Shown here: piece after piece, positions 10,178-20,868 of the stretch
How positions within the stretch are numbered: the first letter of the stretch is position 1
Layout of the letters: the number at the start of each line of letters is the position of its first letter
Source: Clostridiales bacterium
GTDB taxonomy: Bacteria > Bacillota > Clostridia > Clostridiales > Clostridiaceae
Length of the DNA: 64,000 nucleotides
Assembly (NCBI GenBank): GCA_012519845.1
Contig: JAAYPK010000100.1
Span: 1-64,000 of the forward strand
Reading direction: 5' to 3'
Position numbers and translations under genes: made by a program
Notes under the pieces: generated by a model
What the model was told of the DNA's origin: nothing
What the model saw: only the letters and a program-made list of their open reading frames with translations
Databases searched by the model: none

Positions 10178-10226
10178 GAGGTTTTGAAATAAGCATAAAA
10201 ATATGCTATTTCAAGGCCTCTTTTTG
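10178..10226 (+). terminator. Leader terminator (attenuator candidate) upstream of the nifB-like gene
   Basis: GAGGTTTTGAAATAAGCATA / TATGCTATTTCAAGGCCTC followed by TTTTTG; sits between putative promoter and first gene. Confidence 0.75.
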
Positions 10227-10281
10227 TTTTCCATAAGGAAAAAACTATAAAAATGATAAATATGTAGGAAGGGGGAATAAC

Positions 10282-11160
10282 ATGAAAAATTGTAATAACT
10301 ATAATAATTTAAAAAATTCTCATCCATGTTTTGGAGGCCATAAAAATAACAAGGGAAGAATACATCTACCTGTAAGTCCAGGTTGTAATATTAAGTGTAA
10401 ATTCTGTGATAGGAAAATTAATGATGTTGAACAAAGACCAGGAGTTACACAAGCAATAATTTCACCTGAAGAAGCACTTGATGTAATAAAAAAATCTTTA
10501 GAGTTATGTCCAAGTATAACAGTTGCAGGCATTGCTGGGCCAGGAGATACATTAGCTACAAATTATGCTTTAGATACATTTAGATTAATAAAAAAGCATT
10601 ATCCTAAATTAATTAAATGTATGAGTACTAATGGATTACTTCTATATGAAAGGGCAGATGAAATTATAGATGTTGGAATTGATTCACTTACAGTAACAGT
10701 TAATGCTGTAGATCCAGAAATTGAAGCAAAACTTAATTCGGAAATTGTGTATCATGGGAAAAAATATGTAGAGATAGAAGGAGCAAAAATATTAATAGAA
10801 AATCAATTAAAAGGAATAAAAAAGGTAGCTAACGCAGGTATAACCATTAAAGTTAATACAGTTTTAGTTCCAGGAATAAATGATAATCATATTGAGGAAA
10901 TCGCAAGAACAGTTAGTGATTTAGGAGCGTCAATTTACAATATAATTCCATTAATTCCGCAACATGAATTATCACATATTAAAGAACCGAGTTGTCAGGA
11001 TATAGACAAGGCAAGAAGTATTGCATCAGAGTATATTGATGTATTTAGACATTGTCAAAGATGTAGAGCAGATGCTATAGGAGTACCTGGAGGAATTGAC
11101 TTTGGGGATCAAATATATATGCAGAGAATTTCTCATAAAGATACATTTTCACATGGATAA
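10282..11160 (+). CDS. NifB-like radical SAM FeS-cluster maturase, without fused NifX domain
   Basis: SPGCNIKCKFCDRKI (CxxxCxxC), QRPGVT, TVTVNAVDPEI, KVNTVLVPGIND, FRHCQRCRADAIG. Confidence 0.9.
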   Translation: MKNCNNYNNLKNSHPCFGGHKNNKGRIHLPVSPGCNIKCKFCDRKINDVEQRPGVTQAIISPEEALDVIKKSLELCPSITVAGIAGPGDTLATNYALDTFRLIKKHYPKLIKCMSTNGLLLYERADEIIDVGIDSLTVTVNAVDPEIEAKLNSEIVYHGKKYVEIEGAKILIENQLKGIKKVANAGITIKVNTVLVPGINDNHIEEIARTVSDLGASIYNIIPLIPQHELSHIKEPSCQDIDKARSIASEYIDVFRHCQRCRADAIGVPGGIDFGDQIYMQRISHKDTFSHG

Positions 11161-11170
11161 GGAGGTAAAT

Positions 11171-12357
<1,187 letters not shown>

Positions 12358-12391
12358 TAGAAGAATATCAAATTTAAAAGGAGGAAAATAA

Positions 12392-13864
12392 ATGGCTATT
12401 AATTTAGATATTTCTGATATAGGTACAAGGGAAACTAGACTTGGATCCATTACTGGATATATTGGAGATTTAAAAGATTTAGCAGAGCAGAGTAATTGTG
12501 GCAGTTTAAGGGGAACTTCTAGATGTTTCTCTCAATCTAGTACTTGTTTGTCTGCTTGTGGATTATCTCAATTGGCTGGAATTCGTGATGTGGCCATTAT
12601 TCACCATGGACCATCAGGATGTTCAACAACTGGTACTCAAACATATAGAGTTACAAAGCAGGTAGCAGCTAAAAGAGGAATAATAAATAAGTCAGTTTAT
12701 GTAGGGACTGATATGAATGAGGAGGATACAATATTTGGGTCTTCTGATGCATTAAGAGATATTATTCTAGAAACTTATAAGAGATATAAACCAAAAGCTA
12801 TTTTTGTTAGTAGCTCTTGTGCAACAGGTATTATTGGAGAAGATATAGATAGTATAGTAGATGAGGTAAAAGAAGAAATAGATGTTCCAGTTGCAGCAGT
12901 TCATTGTGAGGGATTTAAATCAAGAATTTGGGCTACAGGATTTGATATTTCAGATCATGCAGTTCTTTCAAGTATTGTAAAACCACCTGTTAAAAAAAGA
13001 AATACTATAAATTTCAAGAATTTCTATGAAAGCGCTAGAAACGAAATAATAGATATTTTTAAGAACTTTGATGTGGAACCAGTATTTTTATATGCAAATG
13101 CAACAGTAGATGAACTTTCACATATGTCTGAGGCTTTAGCAACAGTTTCTATTTGTGGAACACTTGGAAATTATCTAGGGAATGGATTAGAAGAAAAATA
13201 TGGGGTGCCCTATATAAGAACTATAAATCCTCTTGGTATTACTGGTTTTGAAACTTGGCTTAGAGAAATAGGAAAAGTTATAAAAAAAGAAGAAGAAGTA
13301 GAGAAATATATTCAGGAAGAAAGGAAGAAGTATATTCCAAAGATTGAAGAAGTAAAAAAGGAATTAAAAGGTCTTAGAGCTGTTATCGGAATGGGACCTG
13401 GGTATACTTTTGAGGTGTCAAGAGTTCTAAATGAACTTGGTATAGAAGTGGTTTGGGGTGCAGCATGGCATTATGATAAAAAATATGAAAATGGTAATGT
13501 ACCTCCTTCAATGGACTATTTATTAAAGAATAATCCAAATTTTAAAGTTAGTGTAGCTGACCAACAAAATTATGAAGTATTAAATATATTAAATAAATAT
13601 AAGCCAGATTTATATCTATCTCGTCATCCCGGTTCAACAGTATGGGCAATTAAACAAGGCTTCCCAGCATTGTTTGTAGCAGACGAATATATGATTTTTG
13701 GTTATAAGGGAACTTTAGATTTTGCAAATACTGTGTTAGATACCATTAGGAATAGAAGTTTTGAAAAGAATCTTGCTAAAAGAATAAAACTTCCATATAC
13801 AGACTGGTGGTACAAACAGAATGTAGATTTATTTTTAGACGATAAAGATAATAATCAGAGGTGA
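12392..13864 (+). CDS. NifD-like alpha subunit of a nitrogenase-like enzyme
   Basis: TCLSACG (C52), HHGPSGCSTT (C77), SSCATGIIGED (C143) and VSICGTLGNYLGNGLEEKYG (C255) match NifD C62/C88/C154/C275 by eye. Confidence 0.88.
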   Translation: MAINLDISDIGTRETRLGSITGYIGDLKDLAEQSNCGSLRGTSRCFSQSSTCLSACGLSQLAGIRDVAIIHHGPSGCSTTGTQTYRVTKQVAAKRGIINKSVYVGTDMNEEDTIFGSSDALRDIILETYKRYKPKAIFVSSSCATGIIGEDIDSIVDEVKEEIDVPVAAVHCEGFKSRIWATGFDISDHAVLSSIVKPPVKKRNTINFKNFYESARNEIIDIFKNFDVEPVFLYANATVDELSHMSEALATVSICGTLGNYLGNGLEEKYGVPYIRTINPLGITGFETWLREIGKVIKKEEEVEKYIQEERKKYIPKIEEVKKELKGLRAVIGMGPGYTFEVSRVLNELGIEVVWGAAWHYDKKYENGNVPPSMDYLLKNNPNFKVSVADQQNYEVLNILNKYKPDLYLSRHPGSTVWAIKQGFPALFVADEYMIFGYKGTLDFANTVLDTIRNRSFEKNLAKRIKLPYTDWWYKQNVDLFLDDKDNNQR

Positions 13865-13873
13865 GAATAGGTT

Positions 13874-15172
13874 ATGGCAAAAATATTAGATAAACAAAGA
13901 TATAAATGTGCAATGAGTGCAATGCAAACAGTGCAGGCAATCGAACGGGCAATTCCTGTATTACACTCAGGACCAGGATGTGCCCAAAAATTATCAAATT
14001 CCTCAGGAAGTAGTGGATATTTTTCACCAAATATTTTCCCGTGTACAAGTATTAATGAAAAAGATGTAGTTTTTGGTGGGGAAAAGAAATTACGTAGTAC
14101 AATTGAAAATTCATTGAAAGTAATAGATGCGGATTTGTATGTAGTATTAACAGGATGTACACCAGAAATTGTAGGAGATACAGTTGAAGAAATAGTTGAT
14201 GAATTTAAGGATGCAAGTAAGCCAGTAATATTTGCTTCTACTCCAGGATTTAAAGGAAATAACTATAAAGGACATGAATGGGTTGTAAATGCAATTATTG
14301 AACAATATTTAAAAAAATCAGATAAAAAAATAAAGGGCTTAGTAAACATATGGGCAGATGTTCCATACCAAGATGAATTTTGGAGTGGAAATTTAAGAGA
14401 ATTAGAGAAATTAGTTGGAGAGCTTGGATTAATACCAAATACTATATTTGGATATAAAAGAGGTATTGATAATATAAATAAAATTCCTGAAGCGGAATTT
14501 AACTTATTAGTATCACCATGGGTTGGATTAGAAAGCGTAAAAAAAATGGAGGAAAAGTTCAACACACCATTTCTTCATTACCCAACTTTACCAATAGGAG
14601 CGTTTGAAACAAGTAAATTTCTTAGAAAAGTAGGGGAGTTTGCTGGTGTTAACAAAGAAAAGGTTGAAGAATTAATTAATAAAAAAGAAGAATATTACTA
14701 TTATTATATTGAAAGATATGCTGATTTATTCCTAGAAACAAGGGTAATGTCAAAGAAATTTTCTGTAGTTGGTGATGCTCAATATGTTCTTGGTATTACA
14801 AAGTTTTTAGTAGATGATTTAGGATTATTTCCAGCAAAACAATTTATTGTTGATGATACACCTAAAGAATATAGGGAGGAAATTAAGGGCTATTTTAAAG
14901 ATTTAAATTATGGAATTCAGGCAGAAGTAGATTTTCAAACTGATGGATATAAAATTCATAAAGAAATTGAAGAAACAGATTATCATGGATATCCATTAAT
15001 AATAGGAAGTTATTGGGAAAAAGAGGTGTCTGAAAGAACAAATGCCCATTTTTTAAATGTATCTTGGCCAGTAAATGAGCGTTTAGTTATGAATGGATAT
15101 TACGTGGGCTATGATGGTGGATTAAAACTTATAGAAGATATTTATTCAGTGGTAAAAACAAGATTTAATTAA
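13874..15172 (+). CDS. NifK-like beta subunit of a nitrogenase-like enzyme
   Basis: RYKCAMSAMQ (C12), HSGPGCAQKL (C36), LTGCTPEIVGDTVEE (C94) match NifK C70/C95/C153. Confidence 0.88.
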   Translation: MAKILDKQRYKCAMSAMQTVQAIERAIPVLHSGPGCAQKLSNSSGSSGYFSPNIFPCTSINEKDVVFGGEKKLRSTIENSLKVIDADLYVVLTGCTPEIVGDTVEEIVDEFKDASKPVIFASTPGFKGNNYKGHEWVVNAIIEQYLKKSDKKIKGLVNIWADVPYQDEFWSGNLRELEKLVGELGLIPNTIFGYKRGIDNINKIPEAEFNLLVSPWVGLESVKKMEEKFNTPFLHYPTLPIGAFETSKFLRKVGEFAGVNKEKVEELINKKEEYYYYYIERYADLFLETRVMSKKFSVVGDAQYVLGITKFLVDDLGLFPAKQFIVDDTPKEYREEIKGYFKDLNYGIQAEVDFQTDGYKIHKEIEETDYHGYPLIIGSYWEKEVSERTNAHFLNVSWPVNERLVMNGYYVGYDGGLKLIEDIYSVVKTRFN

Positions 15173-15190
15173 AGTTTTGGAGGGGAAATT

Positions 15191-16174
15191 ATGAGTAAAA
15201 TAAACAAATCAATTTCAGAATTAGTTGGTAGAACACCTTTATTAGAACTTACAAATTATGAAAGGGAAAATGAATTAGAAGCAGAACTTGTAGTAAAATT
15301 AGAATATTTTAACCCAAATCAAAGCGTTAAGGATAGAATTGCATTATCTATGATTGAGGAGGCGGAAAAAAGTGGGAAGTTAAAGCCGGGAGACACAATT
15401 GTAGAAACTACTAGTGGAAATACTGGGATTGGACTTGCAGCCATTGCAGCAGCAAAGGGATATAAGTTTAGAGTATATATTCAAGATCAAGTTAGTGAAG
15501 AAAGGTATAAGGTAATTAAAGCTTTTGGAGGACAAACAATTAAGCTTTCAGAATCACCTGTATATAGCAAAGTTAAAGAAGAAACAGATGGAGATTTTGT
15601 TGCAGCTGTAAATGCTTTAGAAAAGGAAGTTTTATCAAAGGAGGAAGGGATATTTTTTGTAAATCAGCTTTCAAATCCGGCTAATCCTAGTATTCATAAA
15701 GAAACAACTGGACCAGAAATATGGGAGGACACAGATGGTAAAGTAGATATTTTAGTTGCAACAGTAGGAACTGGAGGAACATTATCAGGAACTGGAGCTT
15801 ATTTAAAATCAAAAAATCCTAATATAAAAGTTGTTGGGATACAGCCTGGTCCTAATTCTCTTCCTAATGAAAACAATAAGGAACCTGAGGAAATTACTGG
15901 GGTACATCCTTTTTCGGGAATTCCCAAAGAGAGAATTCCCGAAACAATGGACTTAAATATCTATGATGAAGTATTTGAAGTTGAAACCTATGAAGCCTAT
16001 GAAGCAGCAAGAAAAGTTGCTAAATCAGATGGGATTTTAATTGGAACATCGTCAGGGGCAGCTATTTATGCATCTACACAAATAGGAAGAAGACCTGAAA
16101 ATAAAGGCAAAAGAATAGTAGCAATACTTCCAGATACAGGACTTAGATATTTATCTACTCCATTATTTGAATAG
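15191..16174 (+). CDS. cysK: Cysteine synthase (O-acetylserine sulfhydrylase)
   Basis: NPNQSVKDRIA, TSGNTGIGLA, GTGGTLSGTG, GTSSGAA. Confidence 0.93.
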   Translation: MSKINKSISELVGRTPLLELTNYERENELEAELVVKLEYFNPNQSVKDRIALSMIEEAEKSGKLKPGDTIVETTSGNTGIGLAAIAAAKGYKFRVYIQDQVSEERYKVIKAFGGQTIKLSESPVYSKVKEETDGDFVAAVNALEKEVLSKEEGIFFVNQLSNPANPSIHKETTGPEIWEDTDGKVDILVATVGTGGTLSGTGAYLKSKNPNIKVVGIQPGPNSLPNENNKEPEEITGVHPFSGIPKERIPETMDLNIYDEVFEVETYEAYEAARKVAKSDGILIGTSSGAAIYASTQIGRRPENKGKRIVAILPDTGLRYLSTPLFE

Positions 16175-16183
16175 AGGTAATAT

Positions 16184-16588
16184 ATGAGTTACAGAATTGC
16201 AATAGCATCAAATGATGGCATTAATATAAATGAGCATTTTGGAAGTGCTAAATACTTTCTTATAGTGGAAGTAGATGATAAAGGGAATTATGTTAATAAG
16301 GAAAATAGGATTATTGAAGAAAGTAGTATAAAAAGCAATTGTGGAAGTGGTTGTAATAATGGCTGTGGAGGAAAGGGTGACTTTGCAACATCTTATAGAG
16401 TTTCATTAATTTCAGATTGTCGTGCTCTATTATGTAAAAAAATAGGTACAAATTTTGAAAAACAGCTAGGAAGAAAGGGGATTATTTCTTACCAAATTGA
16501 TAATTCTATTGAAGAAGCACTTAAAATAATAATTGAGTATTACAGGAAAGTTGATAATCATATTTCTTTAAGGAATAGTAGAAAATAA
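16184..16588 (+). CDS. Second NifX-like domain protein with Cys/Gly-rich insert
   Basis: YRIAIASNDGININEHFGSAKYFLIVEVDD; insert NCGSGCNNGCGGKG. Confidence 0.82.
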   Translation: MSYRIAIASNDGININEHFGSAKYFLIVEVDDKGNYVNKENRIIEESSIKSNCGSGCNNGCGGKGDFATSYRVSLISDCRALLCKKIGTNFEKQLGRKGIISYQIDNSIEEALKIIIEYYRKVDNHISLRNSRK

Positions 16589-16670
16589 TAGTATGAATCA
16601 CTTTTAATTTTATTCTTTATCTAAAAAGCTTAATGCCATCAGCTATACAACCTTTTTATAGGAGGGGATT

Positions 16671-17834
16671 ATGAGGCATGATATATATTTAGACAATGGT
16701 GCAACTACATCATTATCTAAAGAGGTAATAAATGAAATAAGTCCTTACATTTATGAGGAATATGGGAATCCTTCAAGTAATTATAGTTTTTCTTTAAAAA
16801 GTAGAGAAGCCATTGATAAAGCAAGAAGAATTATTGCAGAGTATCTAGGTGTAAACAAAAATGAAATATATTTTACTTCTGGAGGAAGTGAATCTGATAA
16901 TTGGGCAATAAAAGGAATTGCATTAGCTAATAGGGAAAAGGGCAATCATATAATTACAACGAAAATAGAACACCATGCAGTTCTAAATAGTTGCAAGTAT
17001 TTAGAAAACCTAGGGTTTGATGTTACCTATATTAATGTAGATGAAAATGGAGTTGTAAATTTAAATGAATTAGAAAGTGCAGTAAAGCCTGAAACAATAT
17101 TGATTTCTGTTATGTTTGCAAATAATGAAATAGGAACTATTGAGCCAATAAAAGAAATTGGAGAAATTGCAGAAAAACATAATATTATTTTTCATACTGA
17201 TGCTGTTCAAGCCTATGGACATATAGATATTAAAGTAAAGGAATATAAAATTCATGCTTTAAGTGCAAGTGCACATAAAATAAACGGACCTAAGGGTATT
17301 GGAATTTTATACTTAAAAAATAATGTTAATATAGATAGTCTTATTCATGGAGGGGAGCAAGAAAGAAATAAAAGAGCTGGTACTTATAATACATTTGGAA
17401 TAGTAGGTTTTGGGAAGGCAACAGAAATTGCAAAAAGAGATTTAATTAAAGTAAATGAATATGAAAGAAAGCTTAGAGACTATTTTATTGAGAGATTGAT
17501 TAATGAAGTAGACCATGTAAAATTAAATGGCCATAGAATTAGAAGGTTATCAAATAATATAAATATAAGCTTTAAAGATTTAGAGGGAGAATCCATTAAG
17601 ATTTTATTAGATAAAGCAGGAATATATGTATCAACTGGATCAGCCTGCACATCAACTTCTAAAAGACCCTCCCATGTTTTGAAGGCAATAGGATCTCAAA
17701 AGGACTATATAGGTGGAACTATTCGTTTAACTATATCTAAGGAAACCACAGAAGAAGAAATTGATTATGTTATTGATGAAATAAAAAAAATAATAAATAA
17801 ACTTAGAAATATTAATGACATAACAAAAAATTAA
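16671..17834 (+). CDS. Cysteine desulfurase, NifS-type
   Basis: YLDNGATT, GGSESDNWAIKG, SASAHKINGPKGIG, STGSACTS. Confidence 0.9.
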   Translation: MRHDIYLDNGATTSLSKEVINEISPYIYEEYGNPSSNYSFSLKSREAIDKARRIIAEYLGVNKNEIYFTSGGSESDNWAIKGIALANREKGNHIITTKIEHHAVLNSCKYLENLGFDVTYINVDENGVVNLNELESAVKPETILISVMFANNEIGTIEPIKEIGEIAEKHNIIFHTDAVQAYGHIDIKVKEYKIHALSASAHKINGPKGIGILYLKNNVNIDSLIHGGEQERNKRAGTYNTFGIVGFGKATEIAKRDLIKVNEYERKLRDYFIERLINEVDHVKLNGHRIRRLSNNINISFKDLEGESIKILLDKAGIYVSTGSACTSTSKRPSHVLKAIGSQKDYIGGTIRLTISKETTEEEIDYVIDEIKKIINKLRNINDITKN

Positions 17835-17844
17835 AAAATAAACT

Positions 17845-17890
17845 AATATACAGTAAAATATTATATATGGATTATTTTACTGTATATTGG
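17845..17890 (+). terminator. Terminator after the nifS-like gene
   Basis: TATACAGTAAAAT...ATTTTACTGTATA. Confidence 0.65.
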
Positions 17891-17974
17891 TATATTTTTA
17901 TTGCAAAAAAATCCCTAAAGCATTATAATCATTATGGAATGATTTTATAGGATTGTTATTTTTTTTATTTAACT

Positions 17975-17992
17975 TTGTTATAATATTAACAA
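17975..17992. promoter_or_regulatory. Rex operator upstream of crt operon
   Basis: TTGTTATAATATTAACAA; one mismatch to TTGTTAANNNNTTAACAA. Confidence 0.8.
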
Positions 17993-18095
17993 AATAATTG
18001 AAAATTGTGACAATTAGGAGGGGTAGTAGTACAAAAATCTTTTTAAAAGGTTTTGTATATATAAATTACGTAAAATAGGGAGGAGATTATAAAGC

Positions 18096-18878
18096 ATGGA
18101 ATTAAAGAATGTAATTCTTGAAAAAGATTCTAATTTGGCTGTAGTTACAATTAACAGACCTAAAGCATTAAATGCACTAAATTCGGATACTTTAAAAGAT
18201 TTAGACACAGTTATTGATGATTTAGAAAAAGACAATGATATTTATGCTGTTATTATTACTGGTGCAGGAGAAAAATCTTTCGTTGCTGGTGCTGATATAG
18301 CAGAAATGAAGGATTTAAACGAAGAACAAGGAAGAGAATTTGGTACTCTTGGAAACAAGGTATTTAGAAGATTAGAAAATTTGAACAAGCCTACAATTGC
18401 TGCAATATCAGGATTTGCTCTTGGTGGAGGTTGTGAATTAGCTATGGCTTGTGATATAAGAATAGCATCAGAAAAAGCTAAATTTGCTCAACCAGAAGCA
18501 GGGCTTGGAATTACTCCTGGATTTGGTGGAACTCAAAGATTAGCTAGAATAGTTGGTATTGGTAAAGCCAAAGAAATGATTTATACATGTGATATGATTA
18601 AAGCTGATGAAGCTTTAAGAATTGGATTAGTAAATAAAGTAGTGCCATTAGAAAATTTACTTGATGAAGCAAGTGCAATGGCTGCAAAGATAGTTGCAAA
18701 TGCTCCAATAGCAGTAAGATTATGTAAAGATGCTATAAACAGAGGACTTCAAGTAGATATTGATAAGGCTATTGAAATAGAAGCAGAAGATTTTGGTAAG
18801 TGCTTCAGTTCAGAAGACCAAAAAGAAGGTATGTCTGCATTTTTAGAAAGAAGAGATAAAAACTTCAAAAACAAATAA
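18096..18878 (+). CDS. crt: 3-hydroxybutyryl-CoA dehydratase (crotonase)
   Basis: GAGEKSFVAGADIAEM, GFALGGGCELAMACD; operon context. Confidence 0.92.
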   Translation: MELKNVILEKDSNLAVVTINRPKALNALNSDTLKDLDTVIDDLEKDNDIYAVIITGAGEKSFVAGADIAEMKDLNEEQGREFGTLGNKVFRRLENLNKPTIAAISGFALGGGCELAMACDIRIASEKAKFAQPEAGLGITPGFGGTQRLARIVGIGKAKEMIYTCDMIKADEALRIGLVNKVVPLENLLDEASAMAAKIVANAPIAVRLCKDAINRGLQVDIDKAIEIEAEDFGKCFSSEDQKEGMSAFLERRDKNFKNK

Positions 18879-18915
18879 AAATGTTTTTTTTGAAATATTA
18901 AGGAGGGTTAATTAA

Positions 18916-20055
18916 ATGAATTTCGAATTAACTAGAGAACAAGAATTAGTACAACAAATGGTTAGAGAATTTGCAGTAAACGAAGTAAAACCAATTGCTG
19001 CAGAAATCGATGAAACTGAAGAATTTCCAATGGAAAACGTAAAAAAAATGGCTAAGCTTGGAATGATGGGTATTCCATTTTCTAAAGAATATGGCGGAGC
19101 TGGCGGAGATGTATTATCATACATAATCGCAGTAGAAGAACTTTCTAAAGTATGTGGTACTACAGGAGTTATTTTATCAGCTCATACATCATTATGTGCT
19201 TCTGTAATTAATGAACACGGTACTCCAGAACAAAAAGCTAAATACTTACCAGATTTATGCTCAGGTAAGAAAATTGGTGCTTTTGGATTAACTGAACCAG
19301 GAGCTGGAACAGATGCGGCTGGACAACAAACAACTGCAGTTTTAGATGGAGATCACTATGTATTAAATGGTTCTAAAATATTTATAACAAATGGTGGAGT
19401 TGCAGAAACTTTCATTGTATTTGCTATGACTGATAAGAGCCAAGGAACAAGAGGTATTTCAGCATTTATAGTTGAAAAATCATTTAAAGGATTCTCAATC
19501 GGTAAGAAAGAAAACAAATTAGGTATTAGAGCATCTTCAACAACTGAATTAATTTTTGAAGATTGTATAGTTCCAAAGGAAAACTTAATAGGAAAAGAAG
19601 GAAAAGGATTCCCAATAGCAATGAAAACTCTTGATGGAGGAAGAATTGGTATTGCGTCTCAAGCATTAGGTATTGCTGAAGGAGCATTTGAAGAAGCTGT
19701 TCAATATATGAAAGAAAGAAAACAATTTAAGAAACCACTTTCAGCTTTCCAAGGACTTCAATGGTATATTGCAGAAATGGATGTTAAGATTGAAGCTGCA
19801 AAACATTTAGTATATAAGGCAGCATGTTTAAAGCAAGCTGGTAAGCCATATTCAGTTGATGCTGCAAGAGCAAAACTATTTGCTGCAGAAGTTGCTATGG
19901 AAGTAACAACTAAAGCAGTTCAATTATTCGGAGGATATGGATACACTAAGGAATATCCAGTAGAAAGAATGATGAGAGATGCTAAGATAACTGAAATCTA
20001 TGAAGGAACTTCTGAAGTTCAAAAGATGGTTATCGCTGGAAGCATTTTAAGATAG
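18916..20055 (+). CDS. bcd: Butyryl-CoA dehydrogenase
   Basis: GAFGLTEPGAGTDA, QLFGGYGYTKEYPVERMMRDAKI; followed by etfBA. Confidence 0.93.
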   Translation: MNFELTREQELVQQMVREFAVNEVKPIAAEIDETEEFPMENVKKMAKLGMMGIPFSKEYGGAGGDVLSYIIAVEELSKVCGTTGVILSAHTSLCASVINEHGTPEQKAKYLPDLCSGKKIGAFGLTEPGAGTDAAGQQTTAVLDGDHYVLNGSKIFITNGGVAETFIVFAMTDKSQGTRGISAFIVEKSFKGFSIGKKENKLGIRASSTTELIFEDCIVPKENLIGKEGKGFPIAMKTLDGGRIGIASQALGIAEGAFEEAVQYMKERKQFKKPLSAFQGLQWYIAEMDVKIEAAKHLVYKAACLKQAGKPYSVDAARAKLFAAEVAMEVTTKAVQLFGGYGYTKEYPVERMMRDAKITEIYEGTSEVQKMVIAGSILR

Positions 20056-20067
20056 GAGGACGTATAA

Positions 20068-20847
20068 ATGAATATAGTAGTTTGTATAAAACAAGTTCCA
20101 GATACTACAGTAGTTAAAATTGACCCTAAAACTGGTACATTAATAAGAGATGGGGTTCCATCAATTATAAATCCAGAAGATAAGCATGCATTAGAAGGTG
20201 CTTTACAATTAAAAGAAAAAGTTGGAGGAAAAGTAACTGTTATTAGTATGGGTCTTCCAATGGCTAAGGCTGCTTTAAGAGAAGCATTATGTATGGGAGC
20301 AGATGAAGCAATTCTTTTAACAGATAGAGTTCTTGGAGGTGCTGACACTTTAGCAACTTCAAAAGCATTAGCAGGTCTTATTAAGACTTTAGATTATGAT
20401 TTAGTATTTGCAGGAAGACAAGCAATCGATGGAGATACTGCACAAGTTGGACCAGAAATTGCTGAACACTTAAACATTCCTCAAGTAACATATGTTAAAG
20501 GTGTTGAAGTTAATGGTGATACATTAAAAGTAGAAAGAGCATTAGAAGATGGATATCAAGTTGTTGAAGTTAAGACTCCATGTCTATTAACTGCAATTGA
20601 AGAATTAAATGAAGCAAGATATATGAACGTTTCAAATATATTTGCAACTTCTGATGATCAAATTAAAGTTATGACAGCAGCTGATATAGATGTAGATCCA
20701 TCTGAATTAGGATTAAAGGGTTCTCCAACAAAGGTTAAGAAGTCTATGACTAAAGAAATTAAAGGTGCTGGAGAAATGGTTAAATTCGGACCTAAAGAAT
20801 CAGCAGTTTACGTACTTGGAAAATTAAAAGAGAAACACTACATCTAA
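20068..20847 (+). CDS. etfB: Electron transfer flavoprotein beta subunit
   Basis: MNIVVCIKQVPDT, AGRQAIDGDTAQVGPEIAE. Confidence 0.93.
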   Translation: MNIVVCIKQVPDTTVVKIDPKTGTLIRDGVPSIINPEDKHALEGALQLKEKVGGKVTVISMGLPMAKAALREALCMGADEAILLTDRVLGGADTLATSKALAGLIKTLDYDLVFAGRQAIDGDTAQVGPEIAEHLNIPQVTYVKGVEVNGDTLKVERALEDGYQVVEVKTPCLLTAIEELNEARYMNVSNIFATSDDQIKVMTAADIDVDPSELGLKGSPTKVKKSMTKEIKGAGEMVKFGPKESAVYVLGKLKEKHYI

Positions 20848-20868
20848 TATATTAGGAGGTAAATTATA

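Noticed and set aside
10140-10226. ANTAR-target double hairpin in the nitrogenase-like leader
   Set aside because: The small hairpins do not form the hexanucleotide loops with A1/G4 expected for ANTAR targets
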